The notes under the pieces were generated by a model that saw nothing but the letters and a program-made list of their open reading frames with translations, did not search any database and was not told the origin of the DNA. Position numbers and translations under genes: made by a program. A stretch of 64,000 bases of DNA, from the NCBI RefSeq assembly GCF_035989885.1, contig NZ_CP108518.1:6439001-6503000 (forward strand), read 5' to 3'. Positions 20,845 through 29,204 of this stretch are shown in pieces; positions within the stretch are counted from its first letter, which is position 1; each line of letters starts with the position of its first letter. The DNA comes from Streptomyces sp. NBC_01232. GTDB lineage: Bacteria; Actinomycetota; Actinomycetes; Streptomycetales; Streptomycetaceae.

Positions 20845-21085
20845 GTGCTGCTCCCCGCCCCAGACGCTTTCCGACTCTTCGTTCGATGGGGGAGCAGTGG
20901 TCGGGGTTCCGGGCGGGGGACGTGTCCGTGCTCACAGCCCCCGCCGTCCGTACCCCGCCTGCCGAGACGTTCTCCACGTCCCGTCCCGCGCGTGGACGCC
21001 GAACTCGGCGTTCCATGGCCCCTGTTACCCCCGCCGGGCTATGGTGCCGGGCGGGGGACGACTGCGCGAGGGGGGCGGGGCTGCG

Positions 21086-22381
21086 ATGCGTTTTCTCTTT
21101 GTCCACGGCACGGGGGTACGGCGCGAGCGGCACGACAGGCTGTTCGCGCTGGTCCGGCAGCGGCTCACGGCCGGATTCCCCGGAACGTCCGTCGAGTCCT
21201 GCTACTGGGGCGACCGGTTCGGCGCCACCCTCGGCGCGGGCGGCGTCTCCGTCCCCGGACTGCGCCCCGGCCCGCAGCACACCGACGCGCCCGACCCCGC
21301 GGACGCGGAGACGGCCGAGTGGGCGCTGCTGCTCGCCGACCCGCTGTGCGAGCTACGGGTCCTGGCCGAGGCGGGGTGGGAGGGCGCGGCCGGCGATGAC
21401 CGGTACGACGGGGACGACGGGGACGACGGGGACGACGGGGACGATCCCTTCGCGATGCCCGGCGTGCAGTCGGCCGGGGCCCGGGTGCTCGGGCTGCTGG
21501 AGGACCTGCCTCCCGAGCCGCCGCGCACCGGGGACGAGCTCGGCGCCCTGCTGCACGGCACCGGCCTCGCCGCGGACTTCGCCGCCGCCCTGGACTGCGT
21601 CATCCGCTCCGCCGAAGCCGCCCGGGCCGGGGCGCGTGCCACCGGCGAACCGCAGGCCCGCGAGGTGGCCACCGCCCTCGCCCGGGCCGTGACCGCCGCC
21701 ACCCTGACCGCCGCCGTCGCCGCCGACGAGGCCGACTGCACCGGAGCCGAGCGCGACCGCCTCGTCGAACTGCTCACCACCCGCCTCGGCGGCGACGGCC
21801 GCGTTCCCGGCGCCCGCGCGGCCGCCGTCCTGGGCCGGCTGGCCCAGCGGGTCACCACCCAGCCCCTGCTCAACGCCCGGCGCGGCTCCCTGACCGTCGG
21901 CGCCACCCCCGTGCTCGGCGACATCCTGCGCTACCAGTCCCGCGGCCACGAGCTGCGGGAGTTCCTGCACGCCCGGATCACCGCCGCCCCGGGACCGACC
22001 GTACTCATCGGCCACAGCCTCGGCGGGATCGCCCTGGTGGACCTCCTCACCCTCGCCGCCGCCCGCGGCGAGGCCGTCCCCGGGGCGGAACTGCTGGTCA
22101 CGGTCGGCTCCCAGGCCCCGTTCCTCCACGAGCTCGGCGCGCTGACCGCGCTCGAACCCGGCGCGAAACTCCCGTACGGCTTCCCGCGCTGGCTCAACGT
22201 CTACGACCGCCACGACGTGCTCTCCTACCTCGCCGGGCCGGTGTTCCCCGGCGACGCCCGTGTCACCGACCACGAGATCCGCAGCCGGCAGCCCTTCCCG
22301 GCCTGCCACAGCGCCTACTGGAAACAGGACGCCCTCTACGAGCGGATCGAACAGGCGGTGGCCGAGGCGGGGATCGGGTGA
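21086..22381 (+). CDS. Alpha/beta-hydrolase (lipase/esterase-like), first gene of the VMAP block
   Basis: A 431-residue protein that opens with the strand-loop 'MRFLFVHGTGVRRERHD' (HG oxyanion-hole motif at 7-8). It has the nucleophile elbow G-H-S-L-G-G with Ser311, and later acidic and His candidates in 'NVYDRHDVLSYL' and 'TDHEIRS...ACHSAYW'. Between them is a long insert (about 100-280) with a GDD tandem repeat at about 109-120. The ATG at 21086 was chosen because the first strand starts there; the longer open frame to 20705 overlaps the divergent protease gene. Its stop overlaps the next start by GTGA, so it is translationally coupled to the caspase-VMAP gene. Probably an effector hydrolase acting on lipids or esters; the substrate is unknown. 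Confidence 0.8.
   Translation: MRFLFVHGTGVRRERHDRLFALVRQRLTAGFPGTSVESCYWGDRFGATLGAGGVSVPGLRPGPQHTDAPDPADAETAEWALLLADPLCELRVLAEAGWEGAAGDDRYDGDDGDDGDDGDDPFAMPGVQSAGARVLGLLEDLPPEPPRTGDELGALLHGTGLAADFAAALDCVIRSAEAARAGARATGEPQAREVATALARAVTAATLTAAVAADEADCTGAERDRLVELLTTRLGGDGRVPGARAAAVLGRLAQRVTTQPLLNARRGSLTVGATPVLGDILRYQSRGHELREFLHARITAAPGPTVLIGHSLGGIALVDLLTLAAARGEAVPGAELLVTVGSQAPFLHELGALTALEPGAKLPYGFPRWLNVYDRHDVLSYLAGPVFPGDARVTDHEIRSRQPFPACHSAYWKQDALYERIEQAVAEAGIG
21404..21444 (+). repeat. In-frame 9-bp tandem repeat (Gly-Asp-Asp)
   Basis: GACGACGGG repeats about four times in the hydrolase gene, encoding an acidic GDDGDDGDD stretch. The unit is a multiple of three, so copy-number change would preserve the frame. 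Confidence 0.9.
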
Positions 22382-24423
22382 ATCCCGCCGGCCTCCTGCC
22401 CCCGGCCCTCGGCCCGCAGCGCACCTTCGCACTCGTCGCCGGGGTCGAGCGCTACGACATCAGCCCCCGCTGGAACCTGCGCGGTCCGGCCCGCGACGCG
22501 CTGCGCTTCGCCCGGTGGCTGACCGGCCCCGGCGAGGTGCCGCCCGGCAACGTACGGCTGCTGCTGTCGCCGCTCGACGAACCGGGTGACCTCGACTGGA
22601 CGGACTCCCCGGCGATGACCGCCCTGCGCACCGCGTACCGGCCGGCGACCGAGAAGCACGTCAAGCAGGCGCTGCTCGAGGAACTCCCGGACTGCGACGG
22701 CGACCTGCTGTGGATCTTCTGGGCCGGACACGGCTACCTCGGGCCGCACCAGGAGCTGATGCTGCCCTGCGCCGACGCCAGCACCAAACTGATCAGACAC
22801 CTCAACCTCGACTCGGCGCTGCGCTGGTGGCGCACCGACCTCGTCAAACAGCGCCGCTTCCCGCTGCAGGCCGCACTCGTCGATTCCTGCCGGGTCCACG
22901 CGCCGCGCGACGGCCGGCTGAACTTCGGCAACAACGACTACGGCGGCGGAAGCTGGGTCCCGGGCCGACGGCAGTTCCGGCTCTACGCCTCCCGCGAGGG
23001 CGAGGTGGCCCAGAACGATGCCGAGCGCGGAGCGGGCCGCTTCACCGAGGCCCTGCTCGGCGAACTCGGCGGCAGGTCGGTTCGGGAGAGCGTCGGCGGG
23101 CTGCCCGGCGCCGCCCTCAGCATCCACCGCACCTTCCAGGAGCTGCGCGAGCGCGGCGAGGGCTGGCAGCTGCCGCAGTTCATCGTGGACCGCAACTGGG
23201 ACGCCTGCTCCTTCCTCGACGACGAGCCGTCCGGGGCCGGACCGGCAGGGGCGGCCGGGGCCGCCCGCCTCGACCAGGTGGCCTGGGACGGGCTCGGCGA
23301 TCTGTTCGAGGGCCGCGAACTGCCGCGCTGCGCCTACGAGGCCTACGCCTGGGCGTTCAAGGTGGCGGGCTGCACCACCCCGGCGCGCGGCGGCCTGCCC
23401 GCGGGCGGCCTGCTGGAGGTGGTCCAGGACCTGGACGAACGCCAGGGCGGGCACGGCGGGATGCCGCTGGCGGTGCCCTTCGTACGCTTCCTCGCGGACC
23501 GGGCCGCCGCGGCCGGCGACGCGAGGTGGGCGCCCCGGCTGCTGGACTGGGTGCGCGCCACGCGCGAGCGCCTCGCCCTGCCGGTGCTGCCGCCGCCCCC
23601 GCCACCGGCCCGCCGCAGGATCCTGCACGTCCGGCTGGAGGCACCGCCGGGCGGGGAGTCCGGCTTCCTGGCCCGGATGTGGCTGCGGGGCGAACGGACC
23701 GAACACATATGGGAGTCGGAGGGGCGGCCCGTCGCACTGGACGAGGTCCGGGAGGAACTCGTACGGCAACTGACCCTCGTCGCAGGCGCGGCGGACCACG
23801 CCGCGGTGGACCGCGTCGAGTTCCACGTGCCCTACGAGCTGCTGGACGCCGACTTCGACCAGTGGCCGGTGCCCCGCGGACCGGCCGGCCGGCTCCGCGC
23901 CCTCGGCCTGCTCCACCAGGTGGTGGTGCGCTGCCCGCAGGAGCGGACGGACACGCGCGCCGAGTGGCACGCCACCTGGCGCTGGCTGCACGACCGGGGC
24001 GGCCGGCACCGCGACGCCGTACGGGTCGTGACGGACGCCGAGGTCACGGACATGCTCGGGATGGAACTGGCGGCGGGGCCGGAGCCCGCCTGCGTGCTCG
24101 CGCACACCACGGCCGCCCCGCACGCCGGACTGCTGGAGGCCGTGCTCGAAGGCGGCCTCCCGGTGGCCGTGTGGCGGCGCGGGGGCGGCCCGCCCGCGCC
24201 CGCCCTCCTCGAACTGCTGGCCCCGGCCGGGCCGGACGGCCGCCCCGACGCGGGCGCACTGGACGTGTTCACGCTGCCCGCACGCGTGCGGGAGGTGCGC
24301 CGGGCGGCCGCGAGCGCCGCCGCGGGCGCTGCGCACGCCTGTCAACCTCCCGCGGGGGGAGACCGGTTGGTGCTCCTGTGGGACGATCCCGACGACGTGC
24401 CGGGCCTCCGGTCCCTGGCCTGA
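22378..24423 (+). CDS. Caspase-like peptidase fused to VMAP C-terminal domain
   Basis: A 681-residue protein starting at GTG 22378 within the hydrolase stop. Residues 1 to about 260 form a caspase-like (clan CD) domain: first strand 'FALVAGVERYD', catalytic His118 in 'LLWIFWAGHGYL' and Cys171 in 'AALVDSCRV'. Residues about 270-681 match VMAP-type (vWA-MoxR-associated protein) middle and C-terminal domains, with stretches 'DGLGDLFEGRELPRCAYEAYAWAF', 'VEFHVPYELLDADFDQWPV', 'PVAVWRR' and the final 'RLVLLWDDPDDVP'. In the family, the VMAP is the sensor/effector carrier of ternary conflict systems, and the N-terminal peptidase is thought to be released by MoxR/vWA action. Here both caspase catalytic residues are intact. 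Located in the cytosol as far as can be seen. Confidence 0.85.
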   Translation: MNPAGLLPPALGPQRTFALVAGVERYDISPRWNLRGPARDALRFARWLTGPGEVPPGNVRLLLSPLDEPGDLDWTDSPAMTALRTAYRPATEKHVKQALLEELPDCDGDLLWIFWAGHGYLGPHQELMLPCADASTKLIRHLNLDSALRWWRTDLVKQRRFPLQAALVDSCRVHAPRDGRLNFGNNDYGGGSWVPGRRQFRLYASREGEVAQNDAERGAGRFTEALLGELGGRSVRESVGGLPGAALSIHRTFQELRERGEGWQLPQFIVDRNWDACSFLDDEPSGAGPAGAAGAARLDQVAWDGLGDLFEGRELPRCAYEAYAWAFKVAGCTTPARGGLPAGGLLEVVQDLDERQGGHGGMPLAVPFVRFLADRAAAAGDARWAPRLLDWVRATRERLALPVLPPPPPPARRRILHVRLEAPPGGESGFLARMWLRGERTEHIWESEGRPVALDEVREELVRQLTLVAGAADHAAVDRVEFHVPYELLDADFDQWPVPRGPAGRLRALGLLHQVVVRCPQERTDTRAEWHATWRWLHDRGGRHRDAVRVVTDAEVTDMLGMELAAGPEPACVLAHTTAAPHAGLLEAVLEGGLPVAVWRRGGGPPAPALLELLAPAGPDGRPDAGALDVFTLPARVREVRRAAASAAAGAAHACQPPAGGDRLVLLWDDPDDVPGLRSLA

Positions 24424-24427
24424 CCCC

Positions 24428-24448
24428 GATCACCGATCACCGATCACC
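24428..24448 (+). repeat. Three tandem GATCACC units
   Basis: GATCACC occurs three times head to tail in the 74-base gap between the VMAP and MoxR genes. It is the only non-coupled junction of the block, so it could matter for expression, or be a random microsatellite. Confidence 0.8.
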
Positions 24449-24497
24449 GACCACAGACCGCCGACGGACGGCGAGAGCGAAGAGGGAGGCAGGGGCA

Positions 24498-25604
24498 GTG
24501 GTGAAGGACTGGTGGCTGTACCACGGGAGCGGCGAGGGCGCGGACCGGCGTGCCCGCCTGGAGGCCGGATCCCCGCCGCCCTGGCGGGATTTCACCGGAG
24601 CACCCGACCCGGGATACGCGCCGCCCGGCTGCTCGGGAGCGGCCTGGGAGCGCACCCGGCAGCGCGGCGAGGGATACGTACCCGACGAGCCCGAGAAGGA
24701 CGTCGTCAACACGGCGCTGCACCTGCGCAGGCCGTTGCTGGTCACCGGGAAGCCGGGCGTGGGCAAGTCCACGCTCGCCCACAGCATCGCCGCCGACCTG
24801 AACCTGGGACCCGTACTGCACTGGCCGATCACCAGCCGGACCGTGCTGCGCGACGGGCTGTACCTCTACGACGCCATCGGGCGCCTCCAGGAGGCCGGGC
24901 TGGAGCAAATGCGCACCCCCGGCGCGCTGCCCCGGCCGGTCGTGCCCGCACCGGCGCCCGTGCCCGCGTCCCTCCCCGTGTCCGTCGAGGACGTTCGCTC
25001 CGCCCCGTCGATCTCCCGCTACCTGCGCCTCGGACCGCTCGGCACCGCCCTGCTGCCGCAGGACCGCCCCCGCGTGCTGCTCGTCGACGAGATCGACAAG
25101 AGCGACATCGACCTCCCCGGCGACCTCCTCACCGTCTTCGAGGACGGCGGCTTCCAGATCCCCGAACTCGCCCGCCTCGCCCAGGAGGACCCCACCGTCG
25201 CCATCGGCACCGACGACGACCCCGACACGGCCGTACGGATCACCCAGGGCCGCGTCCAGTGCCGCTACTTCCCCGTCGTCGTCCTCACCAGCAACGGCGA
25301 ACGCGACTTCCCGCCCGCCTTCCTGCGCCGTTGCGTCCGCCTCCACCTGGAGCCGCCCGGACCGGACAAGCTCGCCCGGATCGTGCGCCGCCGGCTCGGC
25401 ATCGACATCGGATCCGGCGAGGAGCACGAGGAGTACCAGGACCTCGTCCAGGCCTTCCTCGACCGCGGCGAGGACGGGGACCTGGCCACCGACCAGCTCC
25501 TCAACGCCATCCAGCTCCGTCTCGCCGGTGCCTGGTCGGCGCCCTCCGACCGGGGACGCTTCCTCGACACCGTCATGCAGCACCTGACCGGGCCCACGGC
25601 GTGA
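24498..25604 (+). CDS. MoxR-type AAA+ ATPase of the VMAP system
   Basis: A 368-residue AAA+ ATPase. Walker A is GKPGVGKS at 84-91, Walker B is VLLVDEID at 193-200, sensor 1 is in 'VLTSNGERDFPPAFLRRC' (Asn266) and the arginine pair at 277-278 is a likely finger. The N-terminal 'WWLYHGSG...PPPWRDF' stretch before the ATPase core is typical of the MoxR proteins paired with SAV_2336-type partners. GTG 24498 was chosen because AGGGAGG lies 8 bases upstream; GTG 24501 is the alternative. MoxR ATPases remodel or activate vWA-containing partners. The stop overlaps the next gene's GTG (GTGA), so ATPase and partner are made in step. Confidence 0.9.
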   Translation: MVKDWWLYHGSGEGADRRARLEAGSPPPWRDFTGAPDPGYAPPGCSGAAWERTRQRGEGYVPDEPEKDVVNTALHLRRPLLVTGKPGVGKSTLAHSIAADLNLGPVLHWPITSRTVLRDGLYLYDAIGRLQEAGLEQMRTPGALPRPVVPAPAPVPASLPVSVEDVRSAPSISRYLRLGPLGTALLPQDRPRVLLVDEIDKSDIDLPGDLLTVFEDGGFQIPELARLAQEDPTVAIGTDDDPDTAVRITQGRVQCRYFPVVVLTSNGERDFPPAFLRRCVRLHLEPPGPDKLARIVRRRLGIDIGSGEEHEEYQDLVQAFLDRGEDGDLATDQLLNAIQLRLAGAWSAPSDRGRFLDTVMQHLTGPTA

Positions 25605-28600
25605 TCGAGAAGCTGCTCGCGGCCCTCGCCGACGGCGCCGACGGCAGCGTCCCGCGCACCGGTGTCGGGGCGGAGGAGATCGCCGACATCCTGTGGCTGG
25701 CGGCCAGGATCGATGCCGGCGGCGAGGACCGCCCGTCCGCGGACCCCGCCGCCGGCCCGCCGGGGGAGCAGCCGCCGCTCCCGGACCCGCTGCCCCCCGG
25801 GACCGGTGCTCCTCCACCCGGGCCGGTCACCCCGGCCGGGGGTGAGCCGGCCGTCCGGCTCTTCCCGGCCGCCCCCCGCGGCCCCGCCGGGAAATCCGCG
25901 GACGAAGGCACCGAGCGCCGGGGCTCGCCCCTGCGACTGCCCCGGGCCGCCTCCCTCGACGACCCGCTCGCCCTCATGCGCGCCCTGCGGCCCGTCGGCC
26001 GGCGCTCCATCGGCGGCCCCGGGGAGGAACTGGACGAGCAGCTCACCGTGGAACGCAGCATCGAACGGATGGTGACGACCCCGGTCCTGCGCCCCGCCGA
26101 GAGCCGCTGGCTCGACCTGGCACTGGTCGTGGACACCCACCACTCCATGCTGCTCTGGGCGGACCACGTCGACGAGGTCCGCCGGGCCCTGACCCGCAGC
26201 GGGGTCTTCCGCGACGTCCGCACCTGGCGGCTGACCGGCACCGGTGCCGGCGCCACCCCGATGCTCACCGGCGGCCACGGCGGCCCGCCCCGCAACCCCC
26301 TGGAACTGGCCGACCCAGCGGGGCGCCGCCTGATCCTCGTGGTCTCCGACACCGTCGCGGGCGGCTGGCGGGAGGCCCCCGTGCAGGGTGTGCTGCGGCA
26401 CTGGTGCGCGCACAACGCCGTGGCCGTCCTGAACGTCCTGCCCGAACGGCTGTGGACGCGCGGCGCCGTCCGGCCCGCCCCCTTCGCCGTCCGCGCCGAG
26501 CGGCCGGCCGCCGCCACCCGCTCCTGGCAGCGGATGCCGGTCGCCCGCCGCGCCCGCGGTGCCCGCCGCCCGGCCGCCGCGGCAGTCGTCCCGGTGGTCG
26601 GCGTCGCCTCCGGAAGCCTGGCCCGGCTGGTGCGGGTGGTCTCCGGGGACGGCCGGTGGCGGCGGCTGGCGTGCCTGCGCCTGGACGCCGTGGCGGGCGC
26701 CGCGAGCGCCCCGCAGGATGCCGGCCCCGGCGGCGGCCTCAGTGCCCTCGCGGTCGTGGAGCGGTTCCGGGCGAGCGCCTCCCCGACCGCCCAGCAGCTC
26801 GCCGCCCACCTGGCCGCCGTACCGCTCACCCTGCCGGTGATGACCCTCGTCCGGCGCTCCCTGCTGCGCGACTCGGAACACGGCCACCTCGCGGAGGTCG
26901 CCCTCGGCGGGCTCTTCGAGCCCTGGGCAGCCGGACGGGACGCGGCGGCGGCGGAGTTCGAGTTCCTGCCCGGCGTGCGGGAGGCCCTGCTCGGCTCGCA
27001 GCTGCGCGGGGACGTCGCAGCCGTACGGGAGTTGGTGCGCGGCCGGGTCTGGGAGTACATGTCCCGCAACCGCGGCACCGGGCCGGACTTCGCCGCGACC
27101 CGGGTGACCACGGGCCGCGAGGGCCGCCGCCGGGTGGCGCAGGAGGCCCTGCCCTTCGCGGCCCGCCCGGCGCAGGACCCGGGCCTGGCCGACCGGGTCG
27201 TCCGGGTCCGCCACGACGCGCTGCCCGAGCCGCAGGAGGTCGGCATCCTGCTGACGCCGCGCCTGGTCCTCACGGTCGGGGACGGGCCCTTCGCCCCCGG
27301 CGCGGTGGTGTGGGTGCGCCCCGGCGACCGGGAGATCCCCTGCCGCCCGGTGTGGTGGGACGAGGCCGTGCCCCGGATGATGCTGCTCCGGGCCGAAGAA
27401 GACCTGGTGGATCCGGCCCTCTGCGCGGAGCCGCTGCCCTGGATGCCCGCGGACCGCGAGCCGGCCCGGGTCCGGATCGACGGCCGCACCGACCAGGGGG
27501 ACCCGGTCGCGCTGACAGCTGCGCCGACCCCGCACGACGGCGCCCGCAACGGCGAACTCGTCCGGCTCTCCGCAGACCCGGAGAGCTGGACGCACTTCCG
27601 CGGCGGCCCCGTCTCCGTGGACGGCGTGCTGGCCGGCGTCGTCCACACGGTCTGGCCCCACCGCATGGTCTTCCTGCGGGCGGAAGCCCTGCTGGGTCAG
27701 CCCGGATTCCGCGCGGTGCTGGAGGATCCCGGGCAGCCGGCGGGCCCGGCAGCGGGGACGGGCACCGGGGTGTGCCTGGCGGTGCTGCCCGGCGATGACG
27801 GCACGTACCCGGTGGGGAGCTCGCCGAAGGCGGAGACGCGCGACATGCTGGCCGAGCTCATGACGCGGGCCGGCGTCGGCGGGCGGCTGACCGGCGGCGA
27901 GGGGGACGCGCCGCTGCTGGTCGCCCTGGACGCGCCGGGCGCCCACGGGAAGGCGGGCCGGCTCCTGCGGGAACTGCCCGCGGTCATGGCGGGATACGGC
28001 TACCGGCGGATGGCCGGCATGCACCCCTCCCTCGCGGTGGCCGTCGGCGCCGGGCCGGCCGAGACGGGCCGGCTGGCGGGACGGCCGGCGGTCGCGGAAC
28101 TGCTGCGGCGGACGGCATCCCCCGGATGCCTCGTCCTCGCGGTCTCCGACCGCCTGTACGAGGACCTGGGCGACCTGATGGGGTTCCCCGCCCGGATCTC
28201 CCTGGAGCGGCTGGGCGCCAGGGGCGAGGGCTGGGTCTGCGCCGACGACCATCCTCTCGTCGAGATTCTCGGGCAGGTGCTGATGGAGTCCGACGCGCTC
28301 CTTGACGTGGCCGTCGGCTGGCCGACCTGCGGACTCGACGCCTCGGAGGCCGAGCCGTGGGCCTGCATCGGGATCCGGCTGCCCGGCCACGAGCGGTGCC
28401 TGGCGCATCTGGGCGCCGAGGAGCAGCGGGAGCACCTCGCCGCCCTGACACCGGGATCACCGGTGGACTTCCGGGGGACCACCTTCGACCACGGCCTGCT
28501 CCCACGGCTGCTCACGGCGCTGGAGCCGCGCGGCCCGGGACCCGTCCGGGTGGGGCCGGCGTCCTTCGACCGGGCCTATTTCGTGGACGACTGGAACCGG

Positions 28601-29182
28601 GCGGACATCGAGTTCGCGGACCGTGCCTCCTTCGTCCGGGCCGTGTTCGGGGGCCGGGCCGGATTCGCCGGAGCCACCTTCCGCGGGCCGCTCTCCCTCG
28701 ACGGCGCGGTGTTCCAGAACGCCGGTGACTTCGGACTGAGCCGTTTCCACCGTGCGGCCACGTTCCGCCGGACGCGCTTTCGCGGATCCGCGGGGTTCAA
28801 GGAGGCGGTCTTCCTGGACGACGTCTCCTTCGGCCGGGCCGTGCTGGAGGCCTCCGCCGATCTGTACGGGGTGCAGGTGGCCGGTACGGCGGACTTCTCC
28901 CGCACCGCCTTCGGCGGCCTGGCCGGGATGAGCGCGGCCGGCTTCGCCGGGCCCGTCTCCTTCGCGTCCGCGACGTGGGGGCGCGGGCTGCTCTGCAACG
29001 GCGCCGTGTTCGAGGGGCCGGCGGACTTCGCGGGGGCCGCCTTCCGCGGCAGGGTCGGCTTCGAAGGCGTGCGCTTCGAAACGGTCCCCGACTTCACGGG
29101 CGGCGGGCCGGGCGGCTGGAACATCGAGGAGTGCCCGGACGGCACCTGGAACATCCGGCTGATCACCACCGACGCGGGATGA
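25601..29182 (+). CDS. SAV_2336-type vWA-like / pseudo-trypsin / cyclase-like / pentapeptide protein
   Basis: A 1193-residue protein coupled to the MoxR gene. Residues about 1-140 are a helical head and a Pro-rich linker. About 145-520 is the SAV_2336 N-terminal domain; its 'LDLALVVDTHHSM' (D178, S182) and 'LILVVSD' look like a vWA strand with a damaged MIDAS (D-T-H-H-S instead of D-x-S-x-S). About 530-700 resembles a trypsin-like domain with all three catalytic positions lost: 'GILLTPRLVLTVG' where LTAAH is expected, 'AVPRMMLL' where the Asp should be, and 'THFRGGPV' where GxSGGP is expected. About 722-890 resembles a nucleotide-cyclase-like domain ('MHPSLAVAVGAGP', 'LVLAVSDRLYEDL'). About 955-1165 carries pentapeptide repeats of the A-x-F type. 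It is probably the vWA component of the ternary system with a target-recognition array; the exact roles are inferred. Confidence 0.8.
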   Translation: MIEKLLAALADGADGSVPRTGVGAEEIADILWLAARIDAGGEDRPSADPAAGPPGEQPPLPDPLPPGTGAPPPGPVTPAGGEPAVRLFPAAPRGPAGKSADEGTERRGSPLRLPRAASLDDPLALMRALRPVGRRSIGGPGEELDEQLTVERSIERMVTTPVLRPAESRWLDLALVVDTHHSMLLWADHVDEVRRALTRSGVFRDVRTWRLTGTGAGATPMLTGGHGGPPRNPLELADPAGRRLILVVSDTVAGGWREAPVQGVLRHWCAHNAVAVLNVLPERLWTRGAVRPAPFAVRAERPAAATRSWQRMPVARRARGARRPAAAAVVPVVGVASGSLARLVRVVSGDGRWRRLACLRLDAVAGAASAPQDAGPGGGLSALAVVERFRASASPTAQQLAAHLAAVPLTLPVMTLVRRSLLRDSEHGHLAEVALGGLFEPWAAGRDAAAAEFEFLPGVREALLGSQLRGDVAAVRELVRGRVWEYMSRNRGTGPDFAATRVTTGREGRRRVAQEALPFAARPAQDPGLADRVVRVRHDALPEPQEVGILLTPRLVLTVGDGPFAPGAVVWVRPGDREIPCRPVWWDEAVPRMMLLRAEEDLVDPALCAEPLPWMPADREPARVRIDGRTDQGDPVALTAAPTPHDGARNGELVRLSADPESWTHFRGGPVSVDGVLAGVVHTVWPHRMVFLRAEALLGQPGFRAVLEDPGQPAGPAAGTGTGVCLAVLPGDDGTYPVGSSPKAETRDMLAELMTRAGVGGRLTGGEGDAPLLVALDAPGAHGKAGRLLRELPAVMAGYGYRRMAGMHPSLAVAVGAGPAETGRLAGRPAVAELLRRTASPGCLVLAVSDRLYEDLGDLMGFPARISLERLGARGEGWVCADDHPLVEILGQVLMESDALLDVAVGWPTCGLDASEAEPWACIGIRLPGHERCLAHLGAEEQREHLAALTPGSPVDFRGTTFDHGLLPRLLTALEPRGPGPVRVGPASFDRAYFVDDWNRADIEFADRASFVRAVFGGRAGFAGATFRGPLSLDGAVFQNAGDFGLSRFHRAATFRRTRFRGSAGFKEAVFLDDVSFGRAVLEASADLYGVQVAGTADFSRTAFGGLAGMSAAGFAGPVSFASATWGRGLLCNGAVFEGPADFAGAAFRGRVGFEGVRFETVPDFTGGGPGGWNIEECPDGTWNIRLITTDAG

Positions 29183-29204
29183 CCTGCTGCCCGGGCCGAG
29201 CCCC

